From Buddleja alternifolia (taxonomy: Eukaryota > Streptophyta > Magnoliopsida > Lamiales > Scrophulariaceae), in the NCBI GenBank assembly GCA_019426215.1, contig CM033396.1, positions 37,996,503-38,060,502 on the forward strand: DNA of 64,000 nucleotides, written 5' to 3'. The translations under genes and the position numbers were made by a program. Position 1 is the stretch's first letter, and each line of letters opens with the position of its first letter. Shown piece by piece: positions 23,582 to 35,379 of the stretch. The notes beneath the pieces are model-generated. The model did not search any database. It had not been told where the DNA came from and saw only the letters and a program-made list of their open reading frames with translations.

Positions 23582-24328
23582 CCTTAAATTTGTACTTGAA
23601 CATAACTGTAAGCATCAATGATCAAAATTTTCAGATGCATGATCATCAACGCTCAGTTTTATTTTTGCATAAAATATTGGACGCTCAAACATAAAAAGGA
23701 CTTTGACTTTAAGCGTCTATATTACAACAGTTATAATGAATACCAACCAATGGTATCAAGTTAAGCGTTGAAATTGTTCCAATCAACTCTTAATATAAAA
23801 ATATTTTCTTTACAAGCCATGCATAAAGTTTCCAAACTTCTTTAGAAGTAGTGGGTAGACTCAAAAGTCTATTTTGTACTCTACTCGCACGCTTCTATCA
23901 CATCAAATTGGCGGGTAATCAAAAGTTTCTTTTTCAAAATGACGGTTCAGAGATAGCATGTGTTTGTGTACGTGTCAGTGTACAAACGGGCGCGTGCGTT
24001 ACACTCTGAAAATGCCAAACGTTTTAAAATTTTAACTCGGATGTCAAATTTTTATATATGAGAATTATCAAATGTAACTTCTCTCTATTACACAAAACTC
24101 GCGTCCGCAGTTAATGAATTTATGGCTGAGATTCAAAACTCATTACACGTGTCTAAATCCTACAGAGACTAGAGAACACAAGTTTCAAAAATTCTTTACC
24201 GTGTCATTTAAAATACAAATTCTGCAAAAAGACAACTCACTTTTACTCAAACATATCTGCAAAACTTACTCTCTCTCTCTCTCAAAGCAAAAGAAAATCT
24301 CAGTTCATCTCTTTCACTAAAAACAAAA

Positions 24329-27300
24329 ATGGCACCAAAGAAATCTTCGTCTACTTCTGCTGAACTTACCATCAAGGTGAGTGAAGGCCTTGTTGTCGAC
24401 TGGAAATTTCTCTATGAACAACCTCAGATCAACCTAACAGACATGATGGACATGGCCGTCAAAGCTGGGCTCAAACCGTTCTTGACCCAATACTCATATA
24501 TGTTTCCAACTGAAGTCGATACCTTTTGGAAGACTGCTAAACTTTCAGAGGACAAGAAGTCTATTTCTTGTCTAATTTCTTTATCCAAGAAGGAGTCTCC
24601 AAAGGAATTTCTCTTATCTGCTTCCACCATTGCCAAGAACTTCAATCTTCCAAATGAGGGTGAGGCATTTGATTGCATTACATTAAAATAGATCAAGGAA
24701 GCCTGGACAACCATGAGTGCGTACAACGATGTGCCCTACACTCAATACTTCGAAAAGAAAGACCTGGTGTCCAAATACCAGCTGTTGGCTGATTTCTGCA
24801 GCAAGATCATAGAATGCCGAGTGGGAACCTTTGATAAGGTGAACCCAGTACAATTTCAGATGATGACCGCTATACTCCTCAACATCAAAATCAACTGGAG
24901 TGAGTACATCTTTGGAAGGTTTCGGGCCAGTCTAAGCGCCTCGAATAAACCTTATGGACTCGTTCTAAGCGACTTGTTGTACAAATCAAAGTGTGTATAC
25001 TCGTCTGGACTTCCGTTGAATAAGTCCAAGTTGCTGGGAAAAAGGATTCTGAATAATCTCTTCAATCCTCCCAAAATTGGTGGTGCTGCTAAACCACTAC
25101 CTGAGCGTCTGGAAGTACGTCAAGCGTCCGATAAAGAAGCGGAGCGTCCAGTGCCAGAAGAAGCTGTGAAGCGTCCGGCTGCAACAAAGAAGAGGGCTCC
25201 CAAAAAGTCCAAGGTTCAATTTGCCGCCTCCTCTCAAAAGGTTGATGAGGAAACCGATGAGGATGCTGAGGACAAGTTACCTCTCAAAAGACGGAAGCTG
25301 GAAGGGATCATCAAACAAATAGACTTTGAAGAACCAGCTGTTGATCCTCCCGCTCCACCGCCTAAGCTCGTTGAAGGAGTCAACGTAAAGAAAATTTTCA
25401 AGCGTTCCAGGACTAGCAAGCGTCAAGTTGCTCCTGTTCCTGAAGAGCCTGAGATTGTTGAGCCAAGCGCTCAAAGTATTGCTGTTGAGACAAGTTCTCA
25501 GGGTAAGTTTATTTCTTCCCACAGCTATTTCATTCCTACATCTGTAGAAGATCCTGCTCTTATAGAGGATGTCTCTCTCTCAGCTCTTATTCCAGTTGCG
25601 GCTGAAGCGTCAACTGATGTCCATCTGGATGTCAATTTGACTGAAGTGGTGGCCATTGCCAAAGATGCTGTCAGAAGCATGATGACTTTGGACATTGAGG
25701 AACCTATCTCAGAGGAAGCTTCCCCACCCCCAACAACATTGATTACAGCAGAGGCAATCTCAGAAGATCAGAGCATTGCTGAAGACGCTACAAAATCAAT
25801 AAATCGTTCTCCTGTGCCAAGGTACTTCTTCAGTCTGGACCCCTCCAGAATAATTGATCACTCTGTCAATTTCATGCCTCCAGTCCCTGAAGAAGAATTC
25901 ATTCCATCTGGCTATAATGAAGAATGTTACATCGTCGCTGAAAATGATTTAGCCACGATAATTGATAGAGATCGAGCTCTTGTGGAAATGTTGTTTAGTA
26001 ACGAAGTCATAAGCGTCGAATTTGCGTACTACTTGGCACTGGCCAATGGAGATCCTCTACCACCTACCCCAGCGTCTATACAGATTTTTGAAAAATGGGG
26101 TACTGATAGAATTCCACAAGGGGATGTGGACTTAGCTTACTTTCTGGATATGGGACGCAGCAAGCTTTCAGGTTTTGCTCCAAGAAACTACAAGATTAGA
26201 GCCTATGAGCTTCTACCTGTGGAGCTTTTAAATCCTGAAGAGGAAATCTTAAACAAAGAGGGTTATTCCCACTTTCGTTCAGTTGTGCACAGTGCTGCTA
26301 ATCAGAGTCTTCCCAACCCATTAAGATTGTGGACAAATAAAAGTCCCCATATCGGTGAGCGTCCTGCCTCTCTAAACGCTCTCATTCAAGAGGAGGCTGA
26401 TTACTTCTTACAAAGCGTCCTGAATGCAAACTATCAACCTGATAAGCATCGCTTTGAAGCCATCCGAGATATTCATCATGAAGGCTTTCGTGCCATTCTG
26501 AATGCAGGCACAACCTTCTGCATGAATGAGGTTACCTGGTGTGAAACCTACTTTGGCTAGCGTTACAAGTTTGAAGACCTGGTCAAGGAACCTCACTTGT
26601 TCACAATCGGCATGCTAGATAAAAGAAGACAGTTTGCTCGATATTGCTTACAGCGCCGAGAAGCAAGAGTTGGGCCACTTGCTCTCTTACCCTCTTTCCG
26701 TCAACCAATTGAACGCTTTCTGCGCGAAGCGTTGGCTAGGATAACAGATTTGCCAATTAATTATTGTGGCCAAGCGTCAACAAGCAGAACAAAGCCTACT
26801 TCAGATTTGACGCTTACGCCTGGCCAGCAGGAAGACAACATCAGACGTATGTTGAAGATGCTCCCTCCTTTACGGGATTTCGACAACGTCTTCACTGCAA
26901 ACCTGAGGAAGCTAAATGGATCCATTATAAGACCTCTTATTGGGTATCCATTGCTCTTCTCTTTTCGATAGGAACTGATAGAACACTATACATATGTACT
27001 CTCTTTACTCGAAAGAAATCCGGACATCTCACGTGCAGCCTTGCCTTACGGTGAAGAATACATGGCAATGTACGTATCAGAATCTGAGCGTCCATTGGAG
27101 ATGCCAAAAGATAGAGTACTACGCTTCTCATTCACTCCACGTGACGATGCTCTATTCTTTATTAAGGCTCCTCGTTGCAAGATCTTTGTTAACCACATGC
27201 TCCAGATCTTAGGACCAGGATGGGTCATAGCAATGGACACTCCAATCCGCACTCGAGTAAATGAGTTAATCAACAGTTCATCAACGGAGTTTGCTGATTC

Positions 27301-28462
27301 AGATTTTGGAAGGCTCAACTTCAGATTCTGTGACTTTAGTCATCTAACTACTGTCTCTTCTTTACCTTCCACATCTGATACAGAAGTTGCCTTAGCGCCA
27401 ATAGTGGAACCAGTTCAAGCGTCTCAACTAGAGGCTGTGTCTGACGCTTCAACTTCATCTGTTCCTGCGGTTGCTGAGATGGCAATCCATCCGTCTGTCT
27501 TCAATCCAGATTTTCAACAACCATCTATAGAGTCACTAAAGCACACTTCAAGATTTAAACAGCTAGCTACCTCTCCGAATGTGCTTCAAACATTTGTGCC
27601 TCTCCTCACTGAAGCGTTGGAAGAGATGAATGCTCAAGCGTCCAATCATGCAGAATCTCTCCACTGGATCAAGGAAGACTTAGCTAAGATCGAGAAGGAG
27701 AATATGAGCGCTAAAGTTGCTCACATGCGCGGAGCTGCTGATGCTGCCGTAGATACTGTTCTTTCTCGTATGCAGACGATGATAGATGGACTTGCAGCAA
27801 ATCAAATTGCTATGAAAGAATCTCTTGTAGCAAAATTTGATGCGTTGGCTGCATCCATGGCCCAAATGGCTGCTCAAATTGCCATTCCTACTGAAACTAC
27901 AGTAAAGGCTGATGATGGCAATAAGGGGGAAAAGAGGAAAGCTCATGCAAGTTCAAGAGCTCAATCAAGTTCTAAGCGTCAAGAAGTGAAGCGTCCAGAG
28001 CCGAAAAATCCACAAGATTTTGTCTTCTTGCCACCTCCTCCTCCTTTGCCCGAATCCAATTACCCTTCATGGGTTGCCGCCACGGGAATTCCTAGTAGAA
28101 GAACTGGTTTTCCTCCCATCGCTTTCAGAGCAGATATACCTGTGCCATCTCAAGCGTTACTTGAACAATTCAATATACCGATGGAGCGAGCGCCACTTCT
28201 AGAGCCTACTACTCCTCAAGACTTGGCTGTGGAAATGGAGTTCTCAGACTTATCTCAAGCGTTCAGAGCAGTGCTTAGGCATATGGGTATTGATCCATCC
28301 GAATGGGATCGACGGCATACAATGTATGAAACAAGGAGAAAAAGGGAAAATCGCTTCGTAATTGACAGAGATCATCAGATAATGATCACCCTTCAAGATC
28401 TCATCGAAGAAGCCATCAAAACAGAAATGATCAGACGACGAAATCTTACCAGAAGAAAGTAG
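24329..28462 (+). pseudogene. Env-like third ORF of the Sirevirus-like element, 1377 codons
   Basis: A single frame of 4134 nt downstream of pol, in the sense orientation, starting MAPKKSSSTSAEL at 24329. It is interrupted only by TAG at 24689-24691, 26558-26560 and 26969-26971, with no frameshift. The N-terminal 250 residues resemble in style the plant transposon-associated domain found next to many retroelements. A basic NLS-like run (KKRAPKKSKV) and long acidic/proline-rich spacers follow. Near the C-terminus a long alanine-rich stretch (codons around 27600-27890) looks like a coiled coil, followed by KRQEVKRPEPK and a basic end (RRRNLTRRK). I see no signal peptide or membrane helix, so 'env-like' describes position only. 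It is longer than the env-like ORFs I know from related elements. Function unknown. Confidence 0.8.
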
Positions 28463-28691
28463 ATCATGATAGCTCTTTGTAATTTAATCCTCTCTTTGTT
28501 TCTACACAGTTTGTAAAATGTATGAATTCTCCGAATATATATAAAGTACATTTTTCAGCTGAAACATCTCGTTGAAGCTTAACTAACTCTAACTTACTAA
28601 CATAACGCTTATTCTAACTTACTAACATAACACTTATTAACTTTGGCTGTCGTAACTCATGAACTATAAAAGAGTGAGTATTGCCATCATC

Positions 28692-28705
28692 AAAAAGGGG
28701 GAAAT
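28692..28705 (+). promoter_or_regulatory. Polypurine tract
   Basis: AAAAAGGGGGAAAT lies immediately upstream of the 3' LTR, the expected plus-strand primer position. Confidence 0.85.
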
Positions 28706-30385
28706 TGTTAGGAATTTCATGTTAGATGTTTTGATGATGACAATTAGGAATCTTGTTAGACCCCAGAGTTATGTACGCTTAAATCTCATAGATACATTGT
28801 ATAAGCATTTGAACATTAGAAATGTATAGGCTTTATTTTATCTTTTACTTTTGACATTCTTAGATCAAGAAGTCGGTTAGATTAAAGCGTGTGATACTTT
28901 CTGAGTGAGCTTATCAAGACTGCGAAATCTGAAGACTCCAAGCGTCCAAGAAATCAATAGTGAATGAAGTTTGAAGAAGTTCACTCTAAGCGCCTGACAT
29001 GTTCTGAGTGAGGTGTCAAGTAACAAAGACTGAAGTCTCAAGCGTCTACACTTCTAAATGAAGTCTGAAGACTTTTCCAAGCGTCTAAACATTAAATAGT
29101 CCTCCAGATTAAATGGAACTTTCAGCTCATGAATGAAGCGTCTATCAAATGACAAACATTCTCCTAAAGCGTCAGATCAAAAGGAGTTTAATGCAAATAT
29201 TCTCAGTGCATTAAATGCCAACGGACATTTAATTCAAATGCATTAAATGCTGATAAGAGCATTAAATGTGATAAACACTTTCAGACGTACGGAGAAGCCA
29301 CCCTATTGGACTGTCAACTATTCAAAGACTGCAACACCAACTTTTGTGCAGCAGATTTTCAGGAAAAAGGACAAAAGTTGTTCACTCGCGAAAGTGAGAG
29401 ACACGCGCCCTTGCATGTGTCAAACGAACACTTTTTCCAAGAATGCCTATAAATAGAACTTCAACAACAAACCAAAAACAGAACAATTATCAAGCTAAAT
29501 TGCTGTTGCATTGAAGTCTCATTCCTTAAACTCTTAGAAAAGCCAGAATACCCAAGAAAATATTCTCTTTGCTTTTCATCAAATCCTGAGACAGTCAACC
29601 CAATATCTCAAACATTCTTTTTGAAGAAACTACTCTACTACTGAGATATTCCAGTTGTTTGAACTTCATCAAAATCAAACAAACTCTTTTAGAAAAACCC
29701 CTATCCAAGCTTCGCGATCTGTGTGAAGTCGAAGTTGGATACTTGCCATATTTCTGGGTGAAAGAAGCAAGGGGATTGAAGTGATTTGGAGCAGAAATCT
29801 GTGTGATCAAGGAGCTCAAGTCATCGACATCCATCTCTCCCTAATTTGTAGAAGATTCTGTGTGATTTTTTGAGAATCATTTTAGTGGATTGCCTCCAAG
29901 TGTTCGAGGAGAAGAAGGACGTAGTTGGGATTACACCACCCAACGAACCTTACAAATATTGTGTCATTTACTTTTCAGTCAATTCTTTTATCTATCATAT
30001 CATTGCATAAATTGATTACGTAAAACACAATCAAAAGCTAAGCAACTAAGAAACCTCTTGTGACGCTAAAGCTTTCAAGGAGAAGACTCAAAAATTATTC
30101 CGCTGTGCTAACACTGATTAAAGAACTGAACGCTTAACCTACTTGGTCAAAGTATTCAAATCTTGAAGTCTAAGTTAACTTTCTAAAAACAGTCTTCATC
30201 AGACGCTTCGCCAAAGCACCAATATTTTTAAGTGAACGTTTAAGTCAAGCGTTAGACACTTCAAGCGTCTATTTTTTTAAGCGTCTAAAAATCTCTTAGT
30301 ACGAAACCTTTTAAAGTCGAAAAAGACTTCAGGGTCTATTCAACCCCCCCTTCTAGACCCTTTCGTATGCCACTTGGGACCAACA
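28706..30385 (+). repeat. 3' LTR of the Sirevirus-like element
   Basis: Nearly identical to 16944-18609 and 14 bp longer. Differences include a 16-bp insertion near 30268 that duplicates the AAGCGTCTA box behind a T-run, and a 2-bp loss in the C-run near the 3' end. TATA box at 29448-29455. Confidence 0.95.
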
Positions 30386-30638
30386 TTTAGTTTTATTAAC
30401 GATAGTATGCAGTTAAATTTTAAGAAAAATAAAAAGATATAACTTAACATATTTATCAGAAAATGATATACATGTAATATCTTAGAAAAACTCAATTTAT
30501 ACTTTTGGTCTTTAAGTTTCAATACGTGTAAGATTTTTCAAAAAAAATATAGCCTGAAAAGTTGTTTGTTTTATCTTTAAAATAACAAAAATATATATAC
30601 AAGATATGGAGAAATTGCTTAAGATTTATAATTCTAAT

Positions 30639-31200
30639 GGGTAAAAACAATATCATCCAAACATTTTGCGTTTTCACATTTTTTTATATTTATTTTTTTC
30701 TTTACAATTTCTTATTCGAACTACATTAGTATTTACACTGTTTTATATAAACTTCTTTTGCTTTTACACTATCTTATCTGAACTACACATGTTTTGCAAA
30801 TTTTATACTTTTAGCATTTTTAGGACGGAATATTCACCGGATTTTCATTACATACATTGCATATGATCCTTTGAAGAGTAAAAATGACATTTTGTTGCAC
30901 TTGAAATTCACTATTTTTACCCTTTTAAGTTGAAATGACATTTGAAATAAAATAATTTAAAACATTGAAATCTCAAAAAAATTTCGTTTCAATTGATAAA
31001 ATGTCATTTTTACCGTTACATAGATCGCATGTGAAGCATGCGATGGAATACCGGCTGAATATTCCCCCTATTTTGCCAGAAAATATTAAAATATAAAACT
31101 TTATAAAACCAGAGTGGCTCGCATAAGAAAGTGTAAGAAAAATAGTTTATATAAAAGTGTAAAAACTCGAAAAATTTAAATTAGTTACTGTTTTTATCCC
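30639..31200. mobile_element. Possible foldback element, AT-rich
   Basis: GGGTAAAAACA at the left and TGTTTTTATCCC at the right are inverted. Inside, 'ggaatattcaccgg' (about 30827) pairs with 'ccggctgaatattcc' (about 31052). The target duplication is not clear. Confidence 0.45.
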
Positions 31201-31461
31201 TAATATTAATCTTTCTTTCATGTAATCTTTTTCTTGCAACAAAATGTAGAAGATTCGAGGTATTGAAGAAAAACAAATCCATTTATTTTATTTTAATAAA
31301 TTATAACATTTGGTCAGTTGTTCTCTCGAATCACTATAGAGTAATTATATATTTTATAGTTTTTAAAGCTCTTTGTCCCTTAAAACTATTTTTCCAAAAT
31401 AAAGCATAAAAAAGAAGAAATAAAAAATGATCAAAATATTATTAAAAGGTAATAAAGACAA

Positions 31462-33665
31462 AATATAAATGCAGACACCCCCAATCTATGAGGGGTTGTG
31501 CACTTTGCCTTTAGGTTATCAAAATGTGCACCCGACACCCTTACCTTTGGTGAATATTGCATTTACCTCCTTGTCACCAGATTCGGTAGAAGCTTAGGGA
31601 AATATTTCGGCGCATGTAAGAGTAAAATCGTCACTCATTAGGCAAAGTGCTAAGCATCCATATGATGGATGGTTGTCTGCTTTGATCCTAAAACTTGTTT
31701 ATTTTTTAAAATATTCATTTTTTTGAATTCAAATGGTAGTAATTTTACAAAAAGAAAAACAAAATAAAAAAAAATCATAAAATATTAAAAAAATAAAAAA
31801 TCAGAAAAGCAAAAATAGAAGAAATTGGAAAATCCAGAAATATAAAAAAAATAGAAAGAAAACATTCCAGTATGAAAAATTAAGAAAAGAAAAACAAAAA
31901 AGTTAAAGAAAATAATTTATTTATTTTTAAATCCTGAAACATGAAAAAAACCAGAAAAATTTATAAATAGGAAATAAAAATGTTAGGAAACACCATATAG
32001 ATTTTTTTTTATGTTTTCTATTTTATTTAATTTTGTTGGATTTTTTAGATTTTTAATCTTTTCTTCTAATTTTTCTACTTTTTTTTCCTGAATTTTCCAT
32101 TAATTTACTTGAATTGTCGATTTTTTTCTTTCTAAATTCTTTTATTTTTCTGGATTTTCTATTTTTTTTTGGTTTCGTTCTACAGTTTTTAGAAGTTTAA
32201 TGGTTTTTTTTTGAATTCTTTGTTTCTTTCTTTTCTATTATTTCTACAAATTTGTTTTGATGTTTCTTTTTTTTTTCTTTGGTCTTTTTTCTTTTTCAAA
32301 TATTACAAATATTTGAATTTGAAAAAATGAACTTTAAAAAATGCAAGAAATTTAAGATCAAAGCATACAACCCCCTATCATATGCGGTTCGTAGCTCTTT
32401 ACCCCCTGAGGAACGATTTTACCCTTATATGCACCAGATATTTCCTAAAATTCCATCGAATCCGGTGACAAAGGATTAAATACAAGAGTTATTAGCGGAC
32501 ACCCCCAACTTATAGGGTGATGTGCACTTTGCCCCTCAACCTATTAAAAATTGCACCTGACACCCTAGCCTATCATCAATGTACACTTAACCCCCGCGGT
32601 CAGATTCCGACAGAATATAATGAAATATTCCGGCGCATGCACGGGTAATATCGTTACACAGAGGCAAAATGCTACAAACCGCATAGGTTAGGGGGCACGT
32701 GCACATCACCCTATAGGTTGGGGGATGTCTGCTAATATCTCTTTTTTTTATTCAAATATTCTTAATTTTCCAAAAATAAAAAAGACAAAATAAAAAAATT
32801 CGAAACATTAAAACAAATTTGAGAAAAAAAAAACACAAAAAGAAAGGAAAAATTCAGAAATAATTATTAAAATTTTGAAAATTTTAGGAAGAAGTTAAAG
32901 GAGCAAAAATAGAAAAATCCAGAAAAAAAAATTCAACTATATTTCTGAAAAATTCATAAAACAAATAGAAAAGTAATAAGAGAAAATTAAAAATTTGAAA
33001 AATTCAATAAAATGAAAATAAATTAGAAAAATAAAAGGAAATTTTTATGTTTTTACTAATTTTTTTATTTTAAATTTTTTATTTTTATACTTTTTATACT
33101 TTTTTTTCTTATTTATTTTCATTTTTTCGGATTTTTGAATTTTGAATCTATTTTCTTCTAATTTTTGTTTATTATTTAAAATTTATTAGAACTTTTTGAT
33201 TTTTTTGTTATTTTTCTGGATGCTCCAATTTTTGTTTTTTCTTGGGATATTTTTGATTTTTAGTTTTCTTTTTGGAAAATGAGTATTTGAATTTAAAAAA
33301 AAGATATTAGCAGACACCCCCAACCTATAGGGTGATGTGTACTTTGCCTTCTAACCTATGCGGTTTGTAGCACTTTGTCCTTTGTGTAATGATTTTACCC
33401 TTGCATGCGCCGGAATATTCTATTATATCCCGTCGAAATCTGACCGAGGGGGTTAAGTGTACATTTATGATAGGTTAGGGTGTTGGGTGCAATTTTTAAT
33501 AGGTTGGGGGGCAAAGTGCACATCACCCTATAGTTTGGGGGGGGGGTGTCCGCTAATAACTCTAATGCAACATTAACCAAATGTGAGGGTGTCGGGTACA
33601 CATTTTGATTGGTTAGGAGGCAAAGTGCAAAATCCCCATAAGTTGGGGATTTTTGCTTTTATCTC
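31462..33665. mobile_element. Giant foldback element (outer), perfect 9-bp TSD, carrying a nested copy
   Basis: Identical TAAAGACAA flanks at 31453-31461 and 33666-33674. The left arm (31462-31690) pairs with a right arm that is split in two: 32350-32485 and 33563-33665. The split is made by the inner element at 32486-33562. The central part is purine-rich on one side (31740-31980) and T-rich on the other (31990-32330), so it too can fold back. Mutator-type duplication length. Confidence 0.85.
32486..33562. mobile_element. Giant foldback element (inner), 1077 bp
   Basis: Starts GAGTTATTAGCGGACACC and ends with its inverse complement. Arms of about 250 bp are each imperfect palindromes with the modules 'gtgcactttgcccc', 'acaaaccgcataggtt' and 'ttccggcgcatgca'. 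The centre is A-rich (32760-33050) then T-rich (33055-33300). Flanks TAAATACAA (32477-32485) and TAATGCAAC (33563-33571) fit a decayed 9-bp duplication inside the outer element's arm. Confidence 0.8.
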
Positions 33666-33704
33666 TAAAGACAATTACATGATGAAGAAAGGTGGTAAAT
33701 ATTA

Positions 33705-34276
33705 GAGAAAATAGCAGATACCCCCCCAACCTATGAGGTGATGTGTTCTTTGCCCCCCCAATCTATTAAAAGTTGCACCTAACACCCTAACACCCTAACA
33801 TATCATATATGTGCACTTAACCCCCTCGGTCAACTTCAGGCAACACACAGGGGGCAAAGTGCTACAAACCGTATAAGTGAGGGGACAAAGCGCACATCAC
33901 CTCATAGGTTGGGGGGTATCTGCTATTTTGTTTTTTAAATTCAAATATTCTTAATATTAACTTAACTCCCCTCGGTCAACTTCGGGAAAATTTTTACCCA
34001 TTCATCGTTCAATTGAAATCATGTATATTGGGATTTATTTGGATTTTTTTTGAAGTATTATTTCTAAGTTTGAAATAAATAATTTCTAAATATGAAAATA
34101 ATTTTCAAATATGAGGTGATGCGCGCTTTGCCCCCTCACCTATGCTGTTTGTAGCACTTTGCCCCCTATGTGCTGCCCGAAGTTGACCGAGGGGGTTAAG
34201 TGCACATATATGATAGGTTAGGGTGTTAAGTGCAACTTTTAATAGGTTGGGGGGGGGGGATATCTGCTATATTCTC
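33705..34276. mobile_element. Foldback MULE-type element, 572 bp, perfect 9-bp TSD
   Basis: GAGAAAATAGCAGATACCCC at the left is inverted at the right. TAAATATTA flanks it at 33696-33704 and 34277-34285. Close relative of the 8579-9366 element, including the 'ccattcatcgttcaatt' centre, which occurs inverted in the earlier copy. Confidence 0.88.
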
Positions 34277-34324
34277 TAAATATTACTTTGCAAAGTTGAG
34301 GGGGGTAACTTGTACAAAATTTTG

Positions 34325-35257
34325 TTAAGGGTGTGTTTGATAATTTTGTTCACAAATCCGAGCCTCCTCCTCTGCTTTTTGGACTGACTCGAATATGTTA
34401 CCGAACACCTTCTTATTCCAAATTTTGAGCGCCCCTTTAAGTCTCATTAGTTTCCTGTGGAATTTAAACAGCCCGTTGCCATGGATAGGCTCGTCCCATG
34501 ATTTAGCCACCGCCTTCAAGAAATCCTCATGACGGGTCCACGCATTCAAAAACCGGAAAGATGAAGGGGAAGTTTGAGGAGTTTTCTTAATAGAAATAAG
34601 AAGTGGACAATGATCGGAAAGCGTAGAACGTAATAAATGACGCACCTGAGTTGGAAACATATCTCGCCAGGTCCCCGTATAGAGGACATGATCCAAGCGT
34701 TCAAATATTCCCCGTTTTACGAACCAAGTATATGGTGAACCCTCAAACCCCGCATCAGTTAATTCACAATCTAAAATCATATCGCCAAATTCCTCCATGG
34801 ATCTGCGTTTTGGAACGACACCTCCCTTTTTTTCATTATCATGCAGAATGGTATTAAAGTCTCCCCCAATGAGCCAAGGATCATTCCCCGGGGCAATGTT
34901 GCGCAAGCTGTCCCAAAGAAGCTTTCTCTCCTCTCGAGTGCATTTGGCGTGAACCCAAGTGCAAAAAATAGGCCGACAAAGAAAGGCAGATTGAATACGC
35001 ACATGTAACAATTGATCATCATTAGTTAAAATATCAATATTATAATCATCATCAAATAAAAACCAGATATGGTTATTTCTATTACTAATGACGTTATGAA
35101 AGCCAAATTTACCAGACATTTTAAATGAATCTAACTCAATTTTAGGTTCAATAATGACAAAGAATTTAACCGCATACCTCCGACAAATTTTTTTAACACG
35201 AGCAACCTTTTGTTTGTTCCCAATTCCTCTCACATTCCATATTAGCTTATCTATCAT
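34325..35257 (-). pseudogene. LINE ORF2, endonuclease part only
   Basis: The ATG at 35257 opens MIDKLIWNVRGIGNKQKVAR, the standard plant L1-type ORF2 start. Apurinic endonuclease motifs follow in order: the metal-binding glutamate (IIEPKIE), WLIGGDFNTILHDNEKKGG, FERLDHVLY and the final STLSDHCPLL with the catalytic SDH. The frame stops at 34325 soon after the endonuclease, and no reverse transcriptase (YADD region) follows to the left, where the foldback element lies. So ORF2 lacks its 3' two-thirds. The frame itself is uninterrupted for 310 codons. Confidence 0.88.
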
Positions 35258-35379
35258 TGGGATTTTTGAGAGTGAGAAGCTTTCGAACGCCTAGTAACCA
35301 TTTTGTGAACCACCAAATCTGTTTATCTTGAGGAGTTTCGATCCAACGAAACTGCACGCCTATGCTTTTTATGTGATAC

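Larger units (their letters stand above)
16944..30385 (+). mobile_element. Sirevirus-like Ty1/copia retrotransposon, 13.4 kb
   Basis: Complete structure: TSD TTTAG (16939-16943 and 30386-30390), 5' LTR 16944-18609, a PBS matching initiator tRNA-Met, gag, pol in the Ty1/copia order (integrase before reverse transcriptase), a large third ORF, PPT, and 3' LTR 28706-30385. Features pointing to the Sirevirus/Maximus lineage are the long gag with an extended C-terminal region, TTTAGGGGGAA boxes after pol and an env-like ORF. All genes carry premature stops and pol has an internal deletion, so the copy is non-autonomous. The two LTRs differ by roughly 25 substitutions plus small indels by eye, indicating a fairly recent insertion. 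Confidence 0.93.

Noticed and set aside
31462..34276. Repeated modules resembling an array such as CRISPR
   Set aside because: Units are inverted, irregular, of transposon size with target duplications; the genome is a plant's.
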